Source of the DNA: Candidatus Woesearchaeota archaeon
Lineage (GTDB): Archaea > Nanobdellota > Nanobdellia > SCGC-AAA011-G17 > GW2011-AR20
Assembly (NCBI GenBank): GCA_018302915.1
Contig: JAGVZB010000020.1
Location: 1-35,923, forward strand
Length of the DNA stretch: 35,923 nt
Direction: 5' to 3'
In this document: positions 29,995-35,923 of the stretch, piece by piece
Numbering within the stretch: the stretch's first letter is position 1
Layout: every line of letters begins with the position of its first letter
Position numbers and translations under genes: made by a program
The notes under the pieces: model-generated
What the model was told of the DNA's origin: nothing
Databases searched by the model: none
Seen by the model: the letters and a program-made list of their open reading frames with translations, nothing else

Positions 29995-30999
29995 ATGGTG
30001 AGAATATATTTTAAAGATAAAAATATAAGAAATAAATTCTTTAAAGACTTAATTAGATACTCTAACCTAAAAACCTGGAAAGAATTAAGAAACAAATTTG
30101 ATATTCCAAGGACCAATCTTGAAAATTATAGAAATGGAAAATTAACCATACCAAAGAATGTTTATGATAATTTTAATCTTTTTCTACCTAAAAAATTAAT
30201 AGAACATTATTCTCTTAAAATTAATTCAAAAGAAGATAGATGGGGGATGATTAAAGGGGGAAAGCATAATTATATTAAAAATAAACATCTTTATGATTTA
30301 GGGAGAAAAAAAGCTTGGAAAGTAACAAGAAAAAAATTTGGTATTGAGAAAATAGATGTTAATGCCCCCATTAATTCAGAGTTTTGTGAAGTTTTGGGTG
30401 CTTTTATTGGAGATGGATCATTAAATATATATCGAAAGAATAAATATTTTGTTCAATTTTCTGGAGATTCTAGATATGACTTATCTTATTATAAAAGTAG
30501 AATTATACCTCTTGTAAAGAGTCTTATTAATAGAAATCCTTATATAAGAATTAAAAAAAATAGTATGTGGGTCACTTTTTATTCTAAATATCTTTTAAAG
30601 ATATTAACTGATAGGTTTTCTATGCCAAAAGGAAAAAAGGTTTATACTGTTAAAATACCTGATGAGATATTAAAAGATAAAACTAAATTAATTTTCACAT
30701 TAAGAGGTATCTTTGATACTGATGGTTGTGTGTTTTTTGATAAAAGAAATATTTACAAAAAACCTTATATAAGAATAGCATTACAGTTAGCAAATAAAGA
30801 TTTGATTGAGCAAGTATCTGATAGATTAACTTTTTTAAAGATACCCCACACAAGATATGATAGGATAAATGTAGGAAGTTTTGGAGCTTATACAATTCAA
30901 ATAAATGGAATAGATAATGTTAAAAAGTATTGCGAGACAATAGGATTCTATAACCAAAGGCACTTGAAAAAGTTAAATTTTAATTTTCAAAAGGTTTAA
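29995..30999 (+). CDS. Free-standing LAGLIDADG homing endonuclease
   Basis: This protein of 334 residues has two LAGLIDADG motifs: LGAFIGDGSL (134-143, acidic D140) and LRGIFDTDGCV (236-246, D243). An N-terminal HTH (about 25-60) precedes them. It is a monomeric homing endonuclease that would cut a long DNA target. The gene begins seven bases after the tRNA-Thr 3' end, outside the tRNA intron, on the same strand. Its codon use is notably AT-rich compared with neighbours (GATTTA, TTTTTA and similar), which suggests transfer. The target site is unknown, perhaps the tRNA-Thr gene or a copy elsewhere. Confidence 0.88.
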   Translation: MVRIYFKDKNIRNKFFKDLIRYSNLKTWKELRNKFDIPRTNLENYRNGKLTIPKNVYDNFNLFLPKKLIEHYSLKINSKEDRWGMIKGGKHNYIKNKHLYDLGRKKAWKVTRKKFGIEKIDVNAPINSEFCEVLGAFIGDGSLNIYRKNKYFVQFSGDSRYDLSYYKSRIIPLVKSLINRNPYIRIKKNSMWVTFYSKYLLKILTDRFSMPKGKKVYTVKIPDEILKDKTKLIFTLRGIFDTDGCVFFDKRNIYKKPYIRIALQLANKDLIEQVSDRLTFLKIPHTRYDRINVGSFGAYTIQINGIDNVKKYCETIGFYNQRHLKKLNFNFQKV

Positions 31000-31023
31000 A
31001 AAAAGATATTTTGATTTAATACC

Positions 31024-31128
31024 ATGATAAAAAAAGACAGAAAGAAGAAACCAGTATGGAAAGCATACAAGAAGAAACATCCTGACAAGAAACACGGAAA
31101 GAGAGCTTTCAGAAAGAAGAAAGCTTAA
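31024..31128 (+). CDS. Very small lysine-rich protein
   Basis: This 34-residue frame, MIKKDRKKKPVWKAYKKKHP followed by DKKHGKRAFRKKKA, is almost entirely basic with two aromatics. It ends seven bases before the tRNA-Leu gene. It may bind RNA, but a chance frame cannot be excluded. It has no similarity to L41e that I can assert. Confidence 0.4.
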   Translation: MIKKDRKKKPVWKAYKKKHPDKKHGKRAFRKKKA

Positions 31129-31166
31129 ACTTAATGTGGGAGTGCCGGAGTGGTCAAACGGGCTGG

Positions 31167-31188
31167 GTCTATCAATTATAGAAGCCAA
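31167..31188 (+). other. tRNA-Leu intron 1, 22 nt, position 30/31
   Basis: It contains its own hairpin TCTAT-CAATT-ATAGA above the central helix GGCT/AGCC. Its removal creates base 31 (A), which pairs with T39. Confidence 0.83.
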
Positions 31189-31195
31189 ACTTAAG

Positions 31196-31207
31196 ACCAT
31201 TTAAGAA
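31196..31207 (+). other. tRNA-Leu intron 2, 12 nt, canonical 37/38
   Basis: ACCATTTAAGAA lies between positions 37 and 38. The loop is CCATT, the helix strand TAAG, and two bulge bases AA. The outer helix is the anticodon stem itself, which exists only after intron 1 is removed; this suggests an order of splicing. Confidence 0.83.
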
Positions 31208-31300
31208 ATCCAGTGGCTTAGTGCCTACGCAGGTTCGAACCCTGTCTCCCACACTCATTTTTAGATACTTTTAAAAAATAATTTCAATTCTTTATTTTAT

Positions 31301-31373
31301 GCCTCATTAGCTTAGTCGGTTGAGCACCGCATTGGTAATGCGGAGGTCCCGGGTTCGATTCCCGGATGAGGCT
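31301..31373 (+). tRNA. tRNA-Thr(GGU)
   Basis: The cloverleaf is intact and intron-free: acceptor GCCTCAT/ATGAGGC with discriminator U, D stem GCTT/GAGC, anticodon stem CCGCA/TGCGG around TTGGTAA (anticodon GGT), and T arm CCGGG-TTCGATT-CCCGG. CCA is not encoded. The sequence is related to the CGU isoacceptor upstream. Confidence 0.95.
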
Positions 31374-31413
31374 TTTCAAAACCCTTTTATATCACTTTAA
31401 ACACAAATCTTTC

Positions 31414-31875
31414 ATGAAAGACATAAACATCAAGGAAGAATACAACAAGCTAAAATACAAACTTCCAAAATTTGAAGATATCAACAATGAATTTGAACTG
31501 GATTTCATCAAGGAAAAACAATTTCTCCTAAGGCAGATAAGAAGAAGGATGAATGAAAAAGTGATATTCTTCTGCAGGATAATTGAAGGCCTGCTGTATC
31601 CAACGCAACAGCATATAATCAATGCAACTGAAATACAGAATTTCTCCGATGACAAAAAGAAAGAAATCCAGAAAATATACAAGGAACTAATGTATTATGA
31701 AAGGGAGTCATTATTGCTGGATGTTACACCTGATGACAAGAAAGATGTTGAATTCATAAACAACATATTCAACCTCTGGAGCAAGACAAAGAAACAAATG
31801 CAGGAAATAGCCAAGATAATGCAGGAATCATGGAGAAAAGAATATATATCTGAAAAAGATAACTATTTTGGATAA
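31414..31875 (+). CDS. Hypothetical charged helical protein
   Basis: This protein of 153 residues has no family I can name. It is helical and charged, with a block LRQIRRRMNEKVIFFCRII near residue 38-56 and a C-terminus ending SEKDNYFG. I chose the ATG at 31414; an upstream ATG at 31366 overlaps the tRNA. TTTTATATCA lies about 28 bases before the start, supporting a leaderless mRNA. It is followed three bases later by adk, so the two are cotranscribed. Whether it helps adenylate kinase is unknown. Confidence 0.65.
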   Translation: MKDINIKEEYNKLKYKLPKFEDINNEFELDFIKEKQFLLRQIRRRMNEKVIFFCRIIEGLLYPTQQHIINATEIQNFSDDKKKEIQKIYKELMYYERESLLLDVTPDDKKDVEFINNIFNLWSKTKKQMQEIAKIMQESWRKEYISEKDNYFG

Positions 31876-31878
31876 AAA

Positions 31879-32415
31879 ATGAGGCTGATCATACTTGGAC
31901 CACCTGGCTCGGGAAAAGGAACACAGGCAAAATTAATTTCTAAAAAATACCACCTGAGAAACATCTCCATCGGCAATGTCCTAAGAAAAGAGGTGAAGAA
32001 GAAAACAAGATTTGGTTTAAAGATAAAGCCTTACATTGAAAGAGGCGATCTTGCACCAGACTCGCTTGTTTACAAGGTTGTCAGGCCATACCTAAAGGGA
32101 GGCAGCTTTATCCTTGATGGTTTTCCAAGGCACATGAGCCAGGTAAAGCTGATCAAAGAAAAGATAAATGCAGCAATATACATTGACTGCAAGAAAGAAG
32201 AGATTGTCAAGAGACTGCTAAAAAGAAAAAAATTAGAGCACAGAAAGGATGACGATGAGATAACAATAGAATACAGATGGCTGGTTTACAAGAAAAAAAC
32301 ATTCCCTGTGATAGATTATTACAAGAAGAAAAATATCTTAATAACAATAAACGGAAACAACCCAATCAGAGAAGTTTTTAAGGATATCACAGAAAAACTG
32401 AATGAACTGTTCTAA
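31879..32415 (+). CDS. adk: Adenylate kinase, short form
   Basis: This enzyme (178 residues) makes 2 ADP from ATP and AMP in the cytoplasm. The P-loop GPPGSGKGTQ (8-17), the AMP site GNVLRKEV and the FILDGFPRHMSQV block are all present. The lid is short (EHRKDDDEITIEYRWLVYKK, with conserved Asp-Asp and the arginine) and lacks the zinc finger of long-type enzymes. The start lies three bases after the previous gene's stop. Its stop overlaps the convergent gatD stop by four bases. Confidence 0.93.
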   Translation: MRLIILGPPGSGKGTQAKLISKKYHLRNISIGNVLRKEVKKKTRFGLKIKPYIERGDLAPDSLVYKVVRPYLKGGSFILDGFPRHMSQVKLIKEKINAAIYIDCKKEEIVKRLLKRKKLEHRKDDDEITIEYRWLVYKKKTFPVIDYYKKKNILITINGNNPIREVFKDITEKLNELF

Positions 32416-33656
32416 AGAAAATCCTTTTCTGCTATTATCCTTTCATTAATTTCATTTCTAAGATTTATACTGAACAATTTCTTGATATCCTTCGGATGAT
32501 TGCTCAATAACCATGCCAGCTTTATGAATGCCGTCTCCAAAGTCAAATCAGTGTAATCACCAATCAGGTAATCCCTTATCTTCCTTCCAGTTGAATAAAC
32601 ATTCATGTTGACAGGGCCAAATACAGCCTGGGTCACCATCACTTTGGGCATCTTCATCTTCTTTAGCTCATTGAATATCCTTTCATTCTTTTCCTCAATC
32701 GGGATATGCCCCATTCCCGTCCCCTGAATAATCAAACCATTAAATTTTTTGAATGAAGACAGTTCAGAAGGATCCATGTTAGGATGCGTCGTCAAAATAC
32801 CTATCTTCAGATTCTCCCTGAACAATTTCAAGCTTAGCTTCCTGTTTTCCTTGTTGTAATTCCTGCTAAAGAATTTTATGCTATCTTTTGACACTAGCGC
32901 TATCGGCTGCGTGTTTATAGGCTTAAATGCATCCCTTCTTGTCGAATGCATCTTCTTTGTCTTCGTTGCGGGAAGGATCAAGCATGACTCATCATCCATC
33001 GAGGAATGCATGCAAATACCCACATCCTTAAAGTCTGATTCAAGAATAAACTTAACTGCAAGGAATAAATTCAGGAAAGAGTCCGATGACGGCCTGTCTG
33101 AAGATCTTTGCGAGCCAACAAGAAGAACCGGCGTTGACAAACCATCCAATGCAAAAGATAATGCCGACGAGGTATAAGCCAATGTATCCGTGCCATGCGT
33201 TATTATAATCCCTCTTGCATTCTTTGCCTTTTCTATCTCCCTTGCAAGCCTGTTATAATGCTCAAACCTAAAATTTTCAGAAAGAATATTAAAAATCAAT
33301 TTTGATTCAATATAAGCAAGATTTTTCAGCTCAGAATACTTCTCCAGAAGGTCTTCCGGAGTAAATGAAGATGAAACTGCACCAGTTTCATAATCAACCT
33401 TTGAAGCAAGAGTACCTCCAGTATGCAAGATAACTATCTTTGGAAGATTTTTATTCTGCTTTAATTTTATTTTTTCTCTTTTAATTGATTTCTGCTTCAA
33501 TTTTTTAATTGATTTTATGTTTTTATCGTCGAGAGAAATATTATACCCGGAATTCAATTTTATTATTTTTTTATTGCCTTTTGAATGCATTAATCTCCCG
33601 GAAATTGATTCTTTTTTTGTCTTTACCTGCACCAAACCACCCATTTTTTCAACCAT
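32412..33656 (-). CDS. gatD: Glu-tRNA(Gln) amidotransferase subunit D
   Basis: GatD is the asparaginase-like ammonia-releasing subunit that works with GatE on Glu-tRNA(Gln). The protein has 414 residues. An N-terminal SH3-like extension (about 1-60) precedes the catalytic part: ILHTGGTLAS (T79/T82), THGTDTLAYTSSAL with Thr-Asp, and SQRSSDRPSSDS. STRRDAFKPINTQP and GMGHIP follow. The length is typical for GatD. It lies about 6.7 kb from gatE, so the two are not an operon here. Its promoter region is shared with the ftsZ upstream region. Confidence 0.95.
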   Translation of the reverse strand: MVEKMGGLVQVKTKKESISGRLMHSKGNKKIIKLNSGYNISLDDKNIKSIKKLKQKSIKREKIKLKQNKNLPKIVILHTGGTLASKVDYETGAVSSSFTPEDLLEKYSELKNLAYIESKLIFNILSENFRFEHYNRLAREIEKAKNARGIIITHGTDTLAYTSSALSFALDGLSTPVLLVGSQRSSDRPSSDSFLNLFLAVKFILESDFKDVGICMHSSMDDESCLILPATKTKKMHSTRRDAFKPINTQPIALVSKDSIKFFSRNYNKENRKLSLKLFRENLKIGILTTHPNMDPSELSSFKKFNGLIIQGTGMGHIPIEEKNERIFNELKKMKMPKVMVTQAVFGPVNMNVYSTGRKIRDYLIGDYTDLTLETAFIKLAWLLSNHPKDIKKLFSINLRNEINERIIAEKDFL

Positions 33657-33945
33657 AATCTTATTTTATAAACAATATTAAATAATATTTATATACTGCA
33701 AAATATATATTGCTGTTAAAGAAGATTTAAATATAAGTTATGCATTTTAAGGATTATAAAAGTTTAGAAAACGATTTTGACTTTGATGTGGCGTTAAAGT
33801 CAAAAATTGTGACGTGTTTGGTTTGTAACTTTTAAGGTTAGTTGAACAAATTTTGTGGCGTTTAACTTGTTCTAAAAGTAGTATAAACACTACTTAAATA
33901 TAAATATATATATGGAGGAAAATATATATTAAAAGGAAAATATAT
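33657..33945 (+). promoter_or_regulatory. Noncoding region before ftsZ with three hairpins
   Basis: This stretch of 289 bases holds no gene. It contains a stem of ten pairs with loop GATGTGGCGTT (33775-33805), a second stem GTTGAAC/GTTTAAC (33841-33866) whose loop also ends in TGTGGC, and a third stem AAGTAGT/ACTACTT (33876-33895). The TGTGGCGTT motif occurs twice (33787-33795 and 33854-33862). Possible TATA boxes lie at about 33725-33736 and 33893-33903. GGAAAATATATAT is repeated at 33917-33929 and 33935-33947 before the start. A structured leader or small RNA is possible. Confidence 0.45.
33775..33805 (+). promoter_or_regulatory. Strong stem-loop (10 bp) upstream of ftsZ
   Basis: TTTTGACTTT pairs with AAAGTCAAAA, with an 11-base loop that contains TGTGGCG. 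It is the strongest secondary structure seen in the noncoding part of the window. Confidence 0.6.
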
Positions 33946-33960
33946 ATGGGGGTAAACAAA

Positions 33961-35040
33961 ATGGACTTCTTGGTGAAAGGAGCATTGGAGGGCTTAAAAA
34001 GCTCAAATTTTGAAAATGTGGAAGTAGGTAAAGCAAATATAAAGGTTGTAGGTGCTGGTGGTGCAGGAAATAATATGGTTTCTTGGTTATATAAGAAAGG
34101 TATACAGGGTGCTGAGATATTAGCATGCAATACTGATAAACAACATCTTGATATTTCTGAGGCCGATCGCAAGTTCATAATCGGTGCTAATCTTACAAGA
34201 GGACTGGGTTGTGGTGGTTATCCAACTAAGGGTACTGAAGCAGCAAGAGAAAGTCTTCAAGAGATTAGAGAAAACCTAAAAGGATGCGATATGGTATTCA
34301 TATGTGCAGGAATGGGCGGAGGTACCGGAACAGGAAGTGCCCCTATAATTGCACAAGTTGCAAAAGAGATGGGTTCAATTGTAATTGGTACAGTAACAAT
34401 GCCATTGGACATTGAAAAGGCAAGAGTTGACAAGGCTGAGTTTGGTCTGGAGCAATTAAGAGACAAATGTGACACTGTAATTGTAATTGACAACAACAGG
34501 CTGGTTACCATTGCAGGAAACTTGCCATTAAGGCAGGCATTTGCAGTTGCTAACGAGCTAGTAAGCACGATGATCAAAGGCATTGTCGAAACTATTGCAG
34601 TTCCATCATTGGTTAATCTAGATTACGCAGATGTAAAAGCAATCATGAGTGAGGGTGGAGTTTCTGTAATTGGAATTGGTGAAAGTGACACTGCAAGTAG
34701 AGTCCAAGAAGCTGTAAAAAGAGCTTTGAGCAATCCATTATTGGATGTGAGCTATGATGGAGCAACAGGCGCTTTGATACACATAACTGGCGGAGAGGAC
34801 CTGACATTGGATGAAGTCAGCAAAGTAGGTGAAATAGTTACAGAAGCATTGGATCCTGATTCCCAGGTAATATGGGGAGCAAGAATTGATGAGGACATGA
34901 AAGGAAAACTAAGAGTTATGACAATAATAACTGGAGTTACATCTCCTTACGTGCTTGGAAAAGCTGATGCTCGACAGAGAGAAAAGGCTCATCAGAAATT
35001 CGGTAATGAGCTTGGAATTGAGATGGTTAGGGCTTACTAA
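33961..35040 (+). CDS. ftsZ: Cell-division protein FtsZ (archaeal)
   Basis: FtsZ is the tubulin-like GTPase of the division ring. From the ATG at 33961 it has 359 residues. The start is favoured by GGGGGT seven bases ahead; an upstream ATG at 33946 would add five residues. The glycine-rich GAGGAGNN, the tubulin signature GGGTGTGSAP, and the T7 loop NLDYADVKAIM are all intact. An N-terminal basic/hydrophobic extension precedes the GTPase, and the C-terminus ends in GIEMVRAY. A long hairpin-bearing leader lies upstream and a T-rich terminator follows. MinD at 7604 is in the same window. Confidence 0.96.
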   Translation: MDFLVKGALEGLKSSNFENVEVGKANIKVVGAGGAGNNMVSWLYKKGIQGAEILACNTDKQHLDISEADRKFIIGANLTRGLGCGGYPTKGTEAARESLQEIRENLKGCDMVFICAGMGGGTGTGSAPIIAQVAKEMGSIVIGTVTMPLDIEKARVDKAEFGLEQLRDKCDTVIVIDNNRLVTIAGNLPLRQAFAVANELVSTMIKGIVETIAVPSLVNLDYADVKAIMSEGGVSVIGIGESDTASRVQEAVKRALSNPLLDVSYDGATGALIHITGGEDLTLDEVSKVGEIVTEALDPDSQVIWGARIDEDMKGKLRVMTIITGVTSPYVLGKADARQREKAHQKFGNELGIEMVRAY

Positions 35041-35074
35041 TCCTTCTTAACCCCCTGTGAAAAGGAGCCCTTCC

Positions 35075-35099
35075 ATTTTTTCTTTTTTTTTATTTTTTT
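35075..35099 (+). terminator. T-rich terminator after ftsZ
   Basis: A run dominated by T (over 20 of 25 bases) begins about 35 bases after the ftsZ stop, consistent with archaeal oligo-T termination. It precedes the end of the convergent nitroreductase gene. Confidence 0.65.
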
Positions 35100-35613
35100 A
35101 AAAAGAATTAAACTTCAGAGAATAATTCAAAGAATTTCTTTTTGATGATTTTTTTTCATCTGAATAACCTAAGGTGATTATAGCATAAGCTTCAATGTCA
35201 TCAGGCAGCCTTAAAATTCTCTTTACTGCATTATCATCAAATGCTGAAATGAAGCATGATTTTATATTCAATGAAAAAGCCATAAGCATCATATTTTCTG
35301 CAGCTATTGAAGTATCCTGAATTGCATATAATTTGAATTTATCTGGATAATATGTCTTCAGCTTCTTCAGGTCAGAGCAGACAACAACAAACAACGGAGC
35401 CTGCATCATCCATCTCTGATCTAAAGATGCCTTAGTTATTTTTTCCTTGACATCTTCCTTATTGACAACCACAAATCTCCATGCCTGCAGGTTTCCTGCA
35501 TTGGGCGCATTTATGCCAGCCTCAAGAATTTTATTCAAATCTTTGTCTGATATCCTCTTGCTCTTATACCCCCTGCAGGAAAATCTTTCATTGATTGCTT
35601 TCTTTATGTTCAT
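35098..35613 (-). CDS. Nitroreductase-family FMN protein
   Basis: This protein of 171 residues has the nitroreductase pattern: RFSCRGYKSKRISDKDL with the FMN-binding arginine, APNAGNLQAWRFVVV (residues about 36-50), and a C-terminal block IEAYAIITLGYSDEKK. It is probably a dimeric FMN oxidoreductase using NAD(P)H. The substrate is unknown. Its start overlaps the upstream HepT stop by four bases (ATGA), so its translation may depend on that gene. Confidence 0.88.
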   Translation of the reverse strand: MNIKKAINERFSCRGYKSKRISDKDLNKILEAGINAPNAGNLQAWRFVVVNKEDVKEKITKASLDQRWMMQAPLFVVVCSDLKKLKTYYPDKFKLYAIQDTSIAAENMMLMAFSLNIKSCFISAFDDNAVKRILRLPDDIEAYAIITLGYSDEKKSSKRNSLNYSLKFNSF

Positions 35614-35923
35614 TTTTCATTATTTTTTAAAATACTTTCAATTTTCTTTTTCAAAACTGGCAAATCCTCTTTTATTACTTTCCAAACTGTATTCAAATTA
35701 ACTCCAAAATAATGATGCATTAACTTATCTCTCATCCCAGCAATCTTTACCCAGGGAATTTCAGAATGTTCTTTCCTAAATGAATTTGGCAAACTTTTAA
35801 CAGATTCTCCAATAATTTCAATTGCTCTTATAATAGCATATTGTTTTTCTTTATTTTCTAAAAAAGATTTCTCAGTAATCCCTTTAATGAAAGATTCTAT
35901 TTCATTTATATTTTCCAATATAT
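35610..35923 (-). CDS. HepT-type HEPN toxin, cut by the window edge
   Basis: The frame is open to the window edge. It resembles HepT (DUF86): ILENINEIESFIKG at the visible N-terminus, then AIRAIEIIGESVKSLP-like sequence and GMRDKLMHHYFGVN, which holds the toxin motif R-x4-H-x-Y (RDKLMHHY). The first few residues lie beyond the window, and a partner MNT gene could lie there too. The TTG at 35918 is probably not the true start. The gene overlaps the nitroreductase start by four bases. Confidence 0.82.
   Translation of the reverse strand, partial: ILENINEIESFIKGITEKSFLENKEKQYAIIRAIEIIGESVKSLPNSFRKEHSEIPWVKIAGMRDKLMHHYFGVNLNTVWKVIKEDLPVLKKKIESILKNNEK

Larger units (their letters stand above)
31136..31253 (+). 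tRNA. tRNA-Leu(UAA) with two introns (30/31 and 37/38)
   Basis: The acceptor is GTGGGAG/CTCCCAC, discriminator A. The D arm is CCG-GAGTGGTCAAA-CGG, the variable arm TGGCTTAGTGCCTAC (class II) and the T arm GCAGG-TTCGAAC-CCTGT. Two introns must be removed. Intron 1 (31167-31188) uses helix GGCT/AGCC with bulges GG|G and AA|A. Intron 2 (31196-31207) uses helix CTTA/TAAG with bulges AG|A and AA|A. The result is stem CTGGA/TCCAG around loop CTTAAGA, anticodon TAA (31192-31194). Mature length is 84; no CCA. Confidence 0.9.

Noticed and set aside
31136..31253. Placing the tRNA-Leu anticodon in the 3' TTTAAGAA
   Set aside because: It would require the stem to use AATCC, with no complementary 5' strand at the right distance from the D arm.
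33912..33932. Six-codon upstream frame MEENIY before ftsZ
   Set aside because: It lies inside a repeated AT-rich block and no ribosome-binding evidence supports it. It is probably chance.
1..35923. CRISPR arrays, rRNA genes or insertion sequences
   Set aside because: No regularly spaced repeats of 24-40 bases, no rRNA signatures and no transposase frames were seen. The only recombinase is the XerA-like gene.

Overview
The window looks like part of a small, AT-rich genome of a DPANN-type archaeon (Woesearchaeota/Pacearchaeota-like; the lineage is my inference). Archaeal markers are Sec61-beta, archaeal NAC, GatD/GatE, archaeal PheRS and GluRS, TrmB and Lrp/AsnC regulators, archaeal FtsZ and tRNA introns of the bulge-helix-bulge (BHB) kind. 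Many genes have a TATA-like box about 25 bases before the start codon, as expected for leaderless transcripts. The first 39 bases are an Illumina adapter, so the left end is a contig end with sequencing contamination.

Layout. 1-5.3 kb: a truncated unknown gene, a XerA-type recombinase, a LAGLIDADG-like/AraC-HTH fusion, UppP, a PIN-ATPase-KH protein and a PQ-loop membrane protein. 5.3-10.2 kb: tRNA-Arg, secG(Sec61-beta)-nac, two related unknown proteins, MinD, a TrmB regulator overlapping a lipoprotein-like gene, and small unknowns. 10.2-14.3 kb: pheS and pheT, split by an intact nucleotidyltransferase (MNT)/HEPN toxin-antitoxin-like pair that has an operator-like promoter. 14.3-18.5 kb: small unknowns, a Dph2 N-terminal fragment, an RHH protein, an intron-containing tRNA-Ser, endonuclease IV and a thioredoxin-reductase-like flavoprotein. 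18.5-25.7 kb: a deleted cold-shock gene, gltX, a decayed MNT-HepT pair between copies of the gltX 3' end, a ferredoxin, a PAS regulator divergent from iscS-iscU, an MNT remnant and gatE. 25.7-31.4 kb: UbiB, a zinc ribbon, a DisA/DAC-like protein, a double Lrp regulator, and tRNA-Thr(CGU), tRNA-Leu(UAA) and tRNA-Thr(GGU), with a homing endonuclease among them. 31.4 kb to the end: adk, gatD, ftsZ behind a hairpin-rich leader, a nitroreductase and a HepT gene cut by the window edge.

How the genes fit together. The core theme is translation. GluRS (gltX) with GatD and GatE forms the indirect Gln-tRNA route, PheRS is complete, and Sec61-beta/NAC act on nascent chains. IscS, IscU and a possible cysteine-bearing PAS regulator make an Fe-S assembly locus whose intergenic region holds a 19-base palindrome next to the iscS TATA box.

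Most interesting signals. (1) Three of the five tRNAs carry introns at 29/30, 30/31, and 30/31 plus 37/38; each excision is supported by a 4-bp central helix with 3-base bulges and restores a perfect 5-bp anticodon stem. (2) MNT/HEPN pairs occur four times in various states of decay, each abutting a housekeeping or metabolic gene (pheS/pheT, gltX, iscU, a nitroreductase). (3) The gltX 3' end is duplicated around one of these pairs, as an integration event would leave. (4) A three-hairpin, 290-base noncoding region precedes ftsZ.
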